The notes under the pieces: generated by a model
Databases searched by the model: none
What the model saw: only the letters and a program-made list of their open reading frames with translations
Told to the model about the DNA's origin: nothing
Made by a program: the position numbers and the translations under genes
In this document: positions 18,701-25,944 of the stretch, one piece after another
Layout of the letters: the number at the start of each line of letters is the position of its first letter
Position numbering within the stretch: the first letter of the stretch is position 1
Assembly (NCBI GenBank): GCA_965207755.1
Contig: OZ242297.1
Span: 3,720,001 to 3,784,000 of the forward strand
DNA from: Aldehydirespirator sp028819505
GTDB lineage: Bacteria; Actinomycetota; Acidimicrobiia; Acidimicrobiales; Aldehydirespiratoraceae
Reading direction: 5' to 3'
DNA length: 64,000 nucleotides

Positions 18701-20072
18701 CAGCTACTTCGAGCACCTTGTCCGTACCGACCCGGTGCTGGCTGGGCGAGTCCCGTCCCCGTTCATGCGCGACTGGATCGCGCAACTCTCGTTGTGCGCA
18801 GTGGTGACGGCCTCCGCCGCCGGCCCGGAACTCACCCGCTTCTCCGATGCTGACCTGTCCGCGGCGACGGTCGAGGCCGCCCGCGCCGTGTTCGGCGCAG
18901 CAGGGCCATCGGACGATCCAGCGGAACCGAACCACGACCCGGGCCTGGTCGCCGACGTGGAGGAAGTCCTCGGTGACGCTGAGAATGTGGTCGCGCTCCA
19001 GCGCTGTCTGGCGAGCTTGCGTGGTCCCCTTCCGGCGGAGTCGCTCGCATGGATGCATGAGCGCTACTCGTCCACGGTCGCGGCGGGGCTCATCGGCGCC
19101 ATGCAGGCCGTGTGCCCGGACCTTGAGATCGACGATCTGCGGGCGGACTGCGAACTCCTGTCGACTGATGATGGCCAGCCGTTCGCGCGGATCATGGTCT
19201 CAGAGGATCAACCCGGCGGGAGCGGTGCTGTCGAGGCGGTGGTCGATCGGATCACCGAGGATCCACGAGCGTTCTGGGCAGTGGTGAGCAGCGTGCTCGG
19301 CCCGTGCGACGGTGAGCGCGTCGATCAGGCACTTCGCCGGTTCTTGAGAAGTCGAGACGAGGGCCGCTTCGCCGTCGAGGTTGACCAGGTGCGCGCGTCA
19401 TCGACCCTCGCCGCCACCACGAAGGCCTGGGCATCGCTGCGCGAGCGGATGTTCCGCGGCGGGATCGACGCCGACCAGACAGTGGTCAGCGCACTCTCTA
19501 CACGACTCCTACGAGCAGGCAGCGACACCTCCGTCGAGCGGCTCTGCCGGGATCTGCTCGGCCGCTGGGACGCGCTGGAGGCCGCCCTGGGACTTGAAGT
19601 CGATCTCCGCGTATTCGCCTACATCGCGGCTCAAAGTGACGAGGTTCGTCGGGCGCTGGCCACCGTCGCGTCCGGGGCCGACCAGAATCCAGACTGGCTG
19701 GTCGGGCAGATCGTCGGGTTGCTGTGGCCCCGCGGCAGCAGGTTGCGGGTCGCGAGCTTGGCGAGTCACAACCCGTACCGAGCGCCGCCGAGCACCGAGC
19801 GCCTGCTGGTCGAGCACATCACGCGGGCGCCTGCTGCCACCGTGCGGTTCGGCGCCGCCGACTGGAGGGCCGACCTTGACGAACAGTTGGGCCGTGACGG
19901 CGCCGCGCGGATCGCATGCACGGACGAGGCAGAGGCAGCCGAGGCCCTGCGCGACCTGCTGACAGCGCCGACCGCAGTTGGCGTGCTGGAGTTTCATCCG
20001 CGTGTGGTCGGCGTCGAGCGTTCGGCAGCCGGGATCACTCTGACGGTGGACATCCGCGAGGCACATCAGTGA
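15717..20072 (+). CDS. dpdJ: DpdJ, DEAD/DEAH-type helicase
   Basis: A 1451-aa SF2 helicase, the largest protein in the window. After about 160 N-terminal residues come Walker A (TAGTGAGKTLAFYLP, about 176-190), a four-Cys zinc ribbon inserted at about 278-304 (CVRDGC ... CSKCG), a DEIH box (LLDEIHTYSG, about 359-368), motif III (GLSATLADP, about 394-402), and the C-terminal helicase motifs TASLEVGFDDP (about 572) and RRGRAGRDP (about 599-607). The remaining 840 residues match no family I know. In Salmonella, dpdJ is possibly required for restriction. The GTG start at 15717 overlaps the dpdI stop and the TGA overlaps the dpdK GTG. Confidence 0.88.
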   Translation: MTDPVLIDVLNQLEAREMPLLTWGVTSGAYGEDEILDLLESVRPEDDSEDLLERLLAAGLVFERGLTGNQFRTRMAETVRLARHLRQWFYGPRSDWRTAKTLVSDMRFLARPRVVPVRAVDEQELTGRLGANLGERWTASHAATLSAILGGRAVSEFQARSAERFLSAVGDRGGTCVTAGTGAGKTLAFYLPVLTHALSVPGPAGIPRIVAIYPRTELLRDQLGTILELVAGLEERGAGRLRVGVLYGATPHDRGDAERNRLRGWRSTAEGLTSPIVACVRDGCSGEFIWPNGDKEGRLLRCSKCGFELESLVFTRRALASKPPEILFTTTEMVNRLLGNPRMRRLLVGDSNGAPEFVLLDEIHTYSGTHGAQVAHLIRRWRGEMSRPSHVVGLSATLADPAGFFSQLIGADTGNVAVVAPGDAEMRESGREYFMALRGDPASQTSLLSTTIQTAMLMRRMLDRELGVPSGGTFGSRVFAFTDKLDVVNRLHSQLQDAEGWRPGGVDRKPEGSLALLRASGDDNGPRDDAGQLWDAAEELGTLERHMVVDRTTSQDAGVGTSSDIVVATASLEVGFDDPKTGAVLQHKAPRDAAQFLQRRGRAGRDPAMRPWTTVVLSDYGRDRLAFQAYEALFDPKVQPSHLPIKNRVILKMQATWWLVDHLTRVSGGPSLRSVIESLWTRDADRQVQMADAALTEARNLLTEEGFDKMASGLQRSLRISEDEARSVLFDHPRAIVTTVLPTIIRRLESVLGRDKAPGGFRWGDPLVDFVPSALFATLQTPEVRMEIPRAGQVQAKFQVEPIAPSMREFAPGRVSYRFALEGKRERMWVEPPASTEPSLELDTFCSDYLQLACPPGLDEPVVQPRSMQLSRPASLRVPDSSYGRWNWEVFFRVNGIPPELDVPAGTAWTGQVLSVVVMTHRARASLTVWRLARTVEVERHISTEPPRTRHRVQLAGRDAAIGFAMEVDGLRFDVSLPQQVPVRPGTALDRALRSSYFEHLVRTDPVLAGRVPSPFMRDWIAQLSLCAVVTASAAGPELTRFSDADLSAATVEAARAVFGAAGPSDDPAEPNHDPGLVADVEEVLGDAENVVALQRCLASLRGPLPAESLAWMHERYSSTVAAGLIGAMQAVCPDLEIDDLRADCELLSTDDGQPFARIMVSEDQPGGSGAVEAVVDRITEDPRAFWAVVSSVLGPCDGERVDQALRRFLRSRDEGRFAVEVDQVRASSTLAATTKAWASLRERMFRGGIDADQTVVSALSTRLLRAGSDTSVERLCRDLLGRWDALEAALGLEVDLRVFAYIAAQSDEVRRALATVASGADQNPDWLVGQIVGLLWPRGSRLRVASLASHNPYRAPPSTERLLVEHITRAPAATVRFGAADWRADLDEQLGRDGAARIACTDEAEAAEALRDLLTAPTAVGVLEFHPRVVGVERSAAGITLTVDIREAHQ

Positions 20073-20596
20073 CGGTCCGGAGCCTCCGCACGGCGGCCTT
20101 CGGCTCTCGTGAGGAGCTGGCGGACGCGCTCCAGTGCCTCTTCGTCTCCGAGGTCCTCGTCCCCAGCGCGCCGCTGTGGATCGTGACTCCGTGGATCTCC
20201 GACGTTCCGATAATCGACAATCGGGCGGGCGGCTTCGCGGGACTGATCCCGGCGCTGCCGCAGCGCTGGATTCGGCTCGGCGAGATCATCGAACAGCAGT
20301 TGGTCCGGGGCGGCTCCCTCGTCGTCGCCTGCCGCCCCGGCGACCACAACCGGTCGTTCACCGACCAACTCAAGCGCCGATCCCGAGACCTCGACTGTGA
20401 GCGGCGAGTGCGTGTCAGCCTGTCGCCCGAGTTGCACGAGAAGGGGATCCTGTCTGCGAAAGCCTTTCTCAGCGGTTCGATGAACCTGACCTATAACGGC
20501 CTGCGCAAGCTCGAGGAGGTTGTCCATCTCACGGACGAGAGTGATGCGGTCGCACGGGCGCGGGCCGCGTATCAGGACAGGTGGGGAACGCCATGA
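20069..20596 (+). CDS. dpdK: DpdK, phospholipase D-like protein
   Basis: A 175-aa PLD-superfamily protein with a single motif near residues 128-147: HEKGILSA ... SGSMNLTYNG. The His-x-Lys and the GSxN parts are present, but the Asp expected five residues after the Lys (HxKx4D) is Ala here, a departure from the canonical HKD motif. PLD-type nucleases act as dimers of such single-motif chains. The other motif typical of this family, WIVTPWISD, is at about 33-41. DpdK is the candidate nuclease of the Salmonella dpd restriction machinery. I chose GTG 20069 because it overlaps the dpdJ stop; the frame is open 153 bp further upstream inside dpdJ. The stop overlaps the dpdD ATG. Confidence 0.85.
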   Translation: MTVRSLRTAAFGSREELADALQCLFVSEVLVPSAPLWIVTPWISDVPIIDNRAGGFAGLIPALPQRWIRLGEIIEQQLVRGGSLVVACRPGDHNRSFTDQLKRRSRDLDCERRVRVSLSPELHEKGILSAKAFLSGSMNLTYNGLRKLEEVVHLTDESDAVARARAAYQDRWGTP

Positions 20597-22758
20597 GCAG
20601 CCTTGACTCCCGTGTCAGCAACTTCTACGGCGCGCCTAACCAAGTCGATATCGACACCCTTTCAGGGGAGGCCGCGGAGTTGATGGGAGTCCTGCTGGGC
20701 CGGCTCGCCAGCGGCGAGCGGACACTGCTGCCAGCGCGAGTCAACGGCAGGACGAGATGGTACGGGATCGCCGGGTCGGATCGCGACGGACGGCTCCTGA
20801 CTGAGGAGATGGGCGCGTGGCTCGGGCCTCCCGTGTGTGACGGACCGTCCCTTGTCGAGGGGTCCGAGGACGTGGTTGATGAGAGGGCCGCACTGCTGAG
20901 TGGCACCGGGATCCTGCTTCGGTGTCGAGTCACGGCCGACTGGCAGGCCGAAGCCCGTCAGAACGTCGGATTATTGGTCGATGTGTGGACACTCACCCCC
21001 GAGCGCGCTCCCCACACGCCCCGGCCTGTCGGCCGAGTCCTGAGACACTTCTACGAAGCGATCGCCGCGAGGGATCGAAGCTCAGCGACCGAAGCCCTCG
21101 ATGAGATCCGCGCGGGCGGCTTGCTCTCAGCGACGAACACTCGATTCCTCCGTGTCGAACTGCTCGGTCGCCTGGGAACGCCCGAAGAACTCCGGCATGA
21201 TCCTCTCCTTGCAGACATCTCGCTGATACGGCGGCCGCCGGCCGTCAGCGACCATCTCGCCCGTGCCGCCGATGCTCTCTGCATCCCTCCGGTGGTGGAG
21301 GAGTCGGGGTACGACGCCTGGCGGTCGGTCGCGTCGGCCATCGAGGATGTGTGGCCCGGACTGTTGGCGCACCCGAGCCAGGTGCGATCCGTGCATGGTG
21401 CGAGATGTCTCGCGCTGGCTGAACTCCTCGCGGAGTCCCCACGGCGCGGGGTGATCGACTTTCTTCGATCGGACTGGATGCAGGACGCCTCGGTGGCCGG
21501 GATCGTGGCCGCACTCGAATCCACCGCAGAACGAATCTCCGAGGAGGCTGAGGGCACGGACGGGGTCTCCGCGGTCTTGGACCATCACCGTCGCGGGGAA
21601 TTTGAACTGACCCTTGATGCCGCCGAGGCGGTCGCGCCTGATCGCGGCGTCGTGGCCGCAGTCATGCATGCTGCACTCAATCTGGGCAGTGCTGGCGCCG
21701 CGGCGCGTGCCATCGCCCTGTTGGATCGACTTCCCGCAAACGACCGTGACGTTCTGCTATCTCAAGCTGTCGAGGGAGCGTTCTACAAGCAGTTGGTCGA
21801 ACGCAATGAGGGCACTCAGATCCCCGAAGGCTGGATGGACTGGCTGAGAGGCGAATGGCCCGACCGTCCGGATCTCCTCAACGACTGGTCTTCCGATTGG
21901 CAGAGCGACGTCGCCTCAGCCCATGAAGAAGCCGACGCGCTCGCTGGCGAGCTGCTCGATGCTCTGCACGACGACCGCAGGGGCCGCGTGCGCAATGGCC
22001 TCCCGGCCCTGGTGCGGTGGCTTGCGGCCGACGGCGGTCTTCGTCCATCGTCGGTGCCTCTGGCCGTGACCATCTTTGACGTCATGCTTGGAAGCGATCC
22101 CGGCCGAGCGGAAAGGCTTGCCGCGCTTGATCTGCTCGGCGAGATCCTTCTGACGGGTTGCTCGGCGGACGAGTACCGGACCGCGGCAGCCGCGCTGCGC
22201 GAGCAACTGGTCCGCCTGGGCCCAAGGGAGGCCGGGTGGCTGACCGCGATGTTGGACGTTCAACTGTTCAGCGCTGTCCCCGATCCCCGGCTGCGTGACG
22301 AGTTGGTCGTCGAGGCGCTCGGTGTCGCCGTCTCGTGGTACGGGCGGATCGACAAGACCGAAGCGACCGTGCTGAAGAAACTGTTCATGTACTCAGGTCT
22401 CGATTTCGACCCACCGCCAGAGGATCACGAACGCGTACAAACCCGAAGGACGAAGGCTCTCGAGCGGGTCGGGATCTACTCGTTGTCAGAGTCCGCCGCC
22501 AAGAACGCAGCGGGTTGGATCCGAGAAGAGTGGCCCGGCGTTGAGGTGCGACTGTCGCACGCCAAAGCGAACAACTCCGAACTGGACGGGTTCGTGCGCG
22601 GTTCGGACGTCATCCTCGTGCAGACCAGCCATGCCAAGCACGCAGCCACCATGGCAATCGAGCGCTCCGTTGGGTCGTCGCGTCTGGTGCGCGTGAACGG
22701 ACGCGGCGCCACATCTCTCTTTCGCGCTCTGCTGGAGTGGGCTGCGGCCGACGGCTAA
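20593..22758 (+). CDS. dpdD: DpdD, with DUF2325-like C-terminus
   Basis: A 721-aa protein, last gene of the operon. Most of it (about residues 150-600) is a helical array that could be a repeat scaffold. The final 80 residues (GSDVILVQTSHAKHAATMAIE, then RLVRVNGRGATSLFRAL) resemble the DUF2325 domain, which has a conserved GxDVVI...H...A pattern and a closing RSxGxSALxRAL. DpdD is implicated in the restriction phenotype in Salmonella. ATG 20593 overlaps the dpdK TGA; a GTG at 20581 is also in frame. Its stop overlaps by 3 bp the stop of a thioesterase gene on the other strand, so the dpd island ends here against a chromosomal gene with no intervening space. Confidence 0.75.
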   Translation: MSSLDSRVSNFYGAPNQVDIDTLSGEAAELMGVLLGRLASGERTLLPARVNGRTRWYGIAGSDRDGRLLTEEMGAWLGPPVCDGPSLVEGSEDVVDERAALLSGTGILLRCRVTADWQAEARQNVGLLVDVWTLTPERAPHTPRPVGRVLRHFYEAIAARDRSSATEALDEIRAGGLLSATNTRFLRVELLGRLGTPEELRHDPLLADISLIRRPPAVSDHLARAADALCIPPVVEESGYDAWRSVASAIEDVWPGLLAHPSQVRSVHGARCLALAELLAESPRRGVIDFLRSDWMQDASVAGIVAALESTAERISEEAEGTDGVSAVLDHHRRGEFELTLDAAEAVAPDRGVVAAVMHAALNLGSAGAAARAIALLDRLPANDRDVLLSQAVEGAFYKQLVERNEGTQIPEGWMDWLRGEWPDRPDLLNDWSSDWQSDVASAHEEADALAGELLDALHDDRRGRVRNGLPALVRWLAADGGLRPSSVPLAVTIFDVMLGSDPGRAERLAALDLLGEILLTGCSADEYRTAAAALREQLVRLGPREAGWLTAMLDVQLFSAVPDPRLRDELVVEALGVAVSWYGRIDKTEATVLKKLFMYSGLDFDPPPEDHERVQTRRTKALERVGIYSLSESAAKNAAGWIREEWPGVEVRLSHAKANNSELDGFVRGSDVILVQTSHAKHAATMAIERSVGSSRLVRVNGRGATSLFRALLEWAAADG

Positions 22759-23285
22759 CGGGCCGCTTCGTCGAGCTCCGGCCCCCGCGGGCCGTGGCCG
22801 CCAGCCCAGCCGGACGCTCCCAGTTGGTGGGCCTGGCCCCTGAAGAGGGCCACCAGTTGCGGCCCGCCCGTGTCAGCGTCGTCGCTGCTGCGAGTGACGG
22901 TGACGTCGTAGCCGCCGCCCGAGCGGTTGCGGTAACGCTCGACGCACACCGCGGTCAGTTCATCCCCCGCCGACGCGGGTCGGACGAACTGGATGGAGGC
23001 GCCGGCCGAGACGGTGAGCCGTCCGTGACTGTTGCAGGCGCACTGGAACGCGGTGTCGGCCAGAGTGAAGATCGCGCCACCGTGGCAGCGGCCCGCGCCG
23101 TTGAGCATGTCGTCCCGCACGGTCATGCGAGCAGTGGCTGTGCCCAGTCCCGCCTCGGTCAACTTGATGCCCAGTCCGCCTGCCATCCGATCCTGATCGC
23201 GCAACCGCCGGGCATGGCTGGAGGGGTTGGTCCCGTCACCGGCGGAACCCGGTTCGGGCTGGATGCTTGGTGAAGTGCCGGCCAT
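22755..23285 (-). CDS. PaaI-family hotdog thioesterase
   Basis: A 176-aa hotdog-fold acyl-CoA thioesterase of the PaaI type, a likely hydrolase of hydroxyphenylacetyl-CoA or similar thioesters. The active-site segment is LNGAGRCHGGAIFTLADTAF: the HGG turn and the following Asp on the long helix are the family's catalytic features. The N-terminal 30 residues before the fold are low-complexity, so a shorter start at the Met of MAGGLGIKL is possible; I chose ATG 23285. It is divergent from the phosphotransferase gene with only 19 bp between the start codons, so the two would share a promoter region. It is convergent with, and slightly overlapping, dpdD. Confidence 0.83.
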   Translation of the reverse strand: MAGTSPSIQPEPGSAGDGTNPSSHARRLRDQDRMAGGLGIKLTEAGLGTATARMTVRDDMLNGAGRCHGGAIFTLADTAFQCACNSHGRLTVSAGASIQFVRPASAGDELTAVCVERYRNRSGGGYDVTVTRSSDDADTGGPQLVALFRGQAHQLGASGWAGGHGPRGPELDEAAR

Positions 23286-23304
23286 CCGCGGCACACTACG
23301 CGGT

Positions 23305-24456
23305 GTGTCGAGTGACCAAGTGGAGAGCGAACTGCCCAACGTTCCGAAGTTCCGGACCGACCGGAGCCACTACGGGGCCGCCCTCCAGCAGTGGATGCGG
23401 CGGGCCTTCCCGTCGAGGGATGGCCTCACTATGGTCGGCATCGAGGTGCCGGTCAGCACCGGGTTCTCCAACGAGACGGTGATCTTGGACGTGGCCTGGG
23501 CCGAGGACGGCGCAGACTGCCGGGAGCGCTATGCCGTCAGGATCGAGCCGGCCGACGGCGGCATGTTCCCGGCCCAGACGCCGCAATGCGAAGTGTCGGT
23601 GGAGCTCCAGTACCGGGCGATGGAGGCAGTGGCGAAGGCCGGTGCTGCCCCGGTCCCGCCGTTGATCGGCTACGAGCCTGACCCCGCGGTGCTGGGCGCA
23701 CCCTTCTTCGTGATGGGGTTCGTCGACGGCCGGATACCCGCGGACGTGCCCCGCTACACCGAGGCCGGCTTCGTGGTGGACGAGGCGACGCCGGCGCAGC
23801 GCCGACGCATGGTGCTCTCGGCCATCGACGCCATCGCCGGCATCCACAGCCTGGACTGGCGCTCCGCCGGGTTGGACTGGCTGGACCCCAGCGGCGCCGG
23901 CCGGCCGACGACCGCCCTGCAGATTGACCTGTACCGCGGCCACGCCCGTTCGGAACTGGCGGGACGCGAGCATCCCGTGCTGGGTGCCGCGCTCGACTGG
24001 CTGGAGGCCAACGAACCCGACGACGACCGGGTCGGGCTGACGTGGGGCGATGCCCGGCTAGGCAACATCGTCCTGCAGGACTACCGGACCGCGGCGGTGC
24101 TCGACTGGGAGGTGTGCGCCCTGAGCCCGACGGAGGCCGACATGGGATGGTGGCTGATGTTCGACCGGATGTCCTTCGACGACATGGGCATCGAGCGACT
24201 CGAGGGCTACCCCACCCGTGACGAGATGATCGCCCGCTACGAGCGCGTCTCGGGCCTGACTGTCCGGGAACCGCACTACTGGGAGGTGTTCGGGGCGATG
24301 CGCTTCTGCGCCGTCTTCATCCGGCTGGGCGACCGCCTCACCGCGGCCGGTTTCATGCCGCCGGAGCGGAACCCGGCCGTGGGCAACCAGGTGACCGCCG
24401 CGCTGGCCGTGCTGCTGGGAATCGACAACCCGACCCCCGACCTCCTAACCCGCTGA
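23305..24456 (+). CDS. ACAD10-like phosphotransferase (APH fold)
   Basis: A 383-aa kinase-fold protein of the aminoglycoside-phosphotransferase/ACAD10 family. The catalytic loop is LTWGDARLGNIVL (about residues 247-259) with Asp and Asn of the Brenner motif, and the metal-binding segment is AAVLDWEVC (about 265-273). Trp-Gly-Asp in place of His-Gly-Asp is usual in this actinobacterial subgroup. Proteins of this type are linked to phosphorylation of hydroxyacyl-CoA or other small hydroxylated substrates, and often sit with acyl-CoA genes, which fits the divergent thioesterase. The start GTG 23305 is my choice; an in-frame ATG at 23227 would overlap the thioesterase coding region. It ends 34 bp from the convergent LLM gene. 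Confidence 0.8.
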   Translation: MSSDQVESELPNVPKFRTDRSHYGAALQQWMRRAFPSRDGLTMVGIEVPVSTGFSNETVILDVAWAEDGADCRERYAVRIEPADGGMFPAQTPQCEVSVELQYRAMEAVAKAGAAPVPPLIGYEPDPAVLGAPFFVMGFVDGRIPADVPRYTEAGFVVDEATPAQRRRMVLSAIDAIAGIHSLDWRSAGLDWLDPSGAGRPTTALQIDLYRGHARSELAGREHPVLGAALDWLEANEPDDDRVGLTWGDARLGNIVLQDYRTAAVLDWEVCALSPTEADMGWWLMFDRMSFDDMGIERLEGYPTRDEMIARYERVSGLTVREPHYWEVFGAMRFCAVFIRLGDRLTAAGFMPPERNPAVGNQVTAALAVLLGIDNPTPDLLTR

Positions 24457-24490
24457 CCGCGCCCTCGCCCCGCTCTGTCGCGGGTGATCG

Positions 24491-25786
24491 TCAGGTGCCG
24501 AAGTCTTCGGGGACGTGGATCGGCATGTCCGTGGAGGCCCAGTCCTTGACGGTCTTGGCCACGCTGGAGGCCTCCTCGGGCGGGAGAGTGGCCACGATGC
24601 TGCGTCCCAGTGCCTCGAACACCGGGATCTCGTCGTCGTCGAGGGCCGGCAGCGACACCTTGCGGGCCATGGCTGCGTCCAAGGCTGGCGCCAGCCGCTC
24701 CAGCTTCGCCTGCTCCCGCTCGGCCTCGGAGTCGGCGAACTCGCCCATCACGTCGGCTGCGAACAGTTCGAGGGTCTCGCAGATGTGGTCGTGGCGGTTG
24801 TTGCCGCCCTGCTGGATGAACACGACCTGGTCGACGCCCGCCTCCGCGAAGCCCTGCAGGTGCTCGCGAACCTGCTCGGGGGTGCCGATGCCGCTCTGGT
24901 TGCCCCTGTCCTCGATGGTGTGCCTGGCCGCCAGGTAGTCGGCCCAGATGTCGGTGCGCCCCGGCTTGTGCCGGCCGAAGATGTAGTGGTGGCCGAGCCC
25001 GTAGCCGAAGAACTGGAAGCCGTCGAGTCCCCTGCGCTTCGCCTCCTGCTCGTCGGGGTGGATCGACAGCCCCGTGACCATGGCGATGTTGGGGTTGACG
25101 GCGTGGCCGATGGGCACGCACTCGGTCTCCAGGATCCGGTAGTAGTCCTGCACCCACGCGGCCGCGTCGCCGGGATCGACGAAGGAGAAGGTGAGCGCGC
25201 CCATTCCCAGCCTGGCCGCCAACTTGATCGTCTCGCGGTTCGAGCAGGCCACCCACAACGGGGGATGGGGCTTCTGCACCGGCTTGGGCACCACGTTGCG
25301 GCACGGCATCGAGAAGAAGTCGCCGTGATAGCCGGGGTAGGGGTCCATGGCCATCATGTTGCAGCACTGCTCGACCGCCTCCTGCCAGGCCGGGCGCTTG
25401 CTGTCCACCGCGACGCCGAAGCCGCCGAGCTCCAGGACGGACGACGACTCCCCGGTGCCGAAGTCCACCCGGCCGCCCGACACCAGGTCGAGGGTGGCGA
25501 TCCGCTCGGCCACCCGGGCGGGGTGGTTGTAGCCGGGGGGCATAAGCACGATGCCGTGACCGAGCCGGATGCGCCGGGTGCGCTGGCTGCAAGCGGCCAG
25601 GAACACCTCGGGCGCTGAGGAGTGCGAGTACTCCTCGAGGAAGTGGTGCTCGACCTCCCATGCGTAGTCGAAGCCCAGCCGGTCGGCCAGTTCCACCTGC
25701 TCCAGCGCCTCGTTGAAGAGCCGCTGCTCGTCGCCCTCGCGCCAGGGACGGGGCAGCTGGTGCTCGTAGAAGATCCCGAACTTCAC
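24491..25786 (-). CDS. LLM class flavin-dependent oxidoreductase
   Basis: A 431-aa luciferase-like monooxygenase. Family features seen: MKFGIFYEHQLPRPW at the N-terminus, the second-strand YAWEVEHHFLEEYSHS (about 41-56), GHGIVLMPPGYNHPARVAERIATLD (about 75-99) and GRVDFGTGES (about 104-113). These proteins use FMN or F420 to oxidise small organic molecules; the substrate here is unknown. The length is above the usual 330-380 because of a C-terminal extension rich in Ala/Glu. The start is GTG 25786 without a clear ribosome binding site. The region around this start codon is repeated twice upstream. It lies just downstream of the MFS gene in the same direction. Confidence 0.87.
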   Translation of the reverse strand: MKFGIFYEHQLPRPWREGDEQRLFNEALEQVELADRLGFDYAWEVEHHFLEEYSHSSAPEVFLAACSQRTRRIRLGHGIVLMPPGYNHPARVAERIATLDLVSGGRVDFGTGESSSVLELGGFGVAVDSKRPAWQEAVEQCCNMMAMDPYPGYHGDFFSMPCRNVVPKPVQKPHPPLWVACSNRETIKLAARLGMGALTFSFVDPGDAAAWVQDYYRILETECVPIGHAVNPNIAMVTGLSIHPDEQEAKRRGLDGFQFFGYGLGHHYIFGRHKPGRTDIWADYLAARHTIEDRGNQSGIGTPEQVREHLQGFAEAGVDQVVFIQQGGNNRHDHICETLELFAADVMGEFADSEAEREQAKLERLAPALDAAMARKVSLPALDDDEIPVFEALGRSIVATLPPEEASSVAKTVKDWASTDMPIHVPEDFGT

Positions 25787-25944
25787 GGCTGCGACTCTAC
25801 GGGTTGACCTGCGGACCGGCGCCGCCCCGGGCCGGCGTGGAAGATCCCGGATTTCACGGCTGCGACTCTACGCCGCGCCTCGGTCGGTCCGTGCCCTGCC
25901 ACGCCGCGCCGGGCCATCCCGGATTTCACGGCTGCGACTCTACG
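25769..25944. repeat. Three direct repeats of a start-codon region
   Basis: Copies lie at 25769-25801, 25840-25872 and 25916-25944, about 71-72 bp apart. Copies 2 and 3 are identical over 29 bp; copy 1 differs at two positions. Copy 1 covers the start codon and first codons of the LLM oxidoreductase, and copy 3 covers the stop codon of the MFS gene. On the - strand each contains GTGAA(A/G)T(T/C)CGGGAT. Only three units with variable, unrelated spacers are present. Confidence 0.85.

Noticed and set aside
25769..25944. CRISPR array
   Set aside because: Only three units, one inside a gene start and one over a stop codon, no cas genes, and units diverge.
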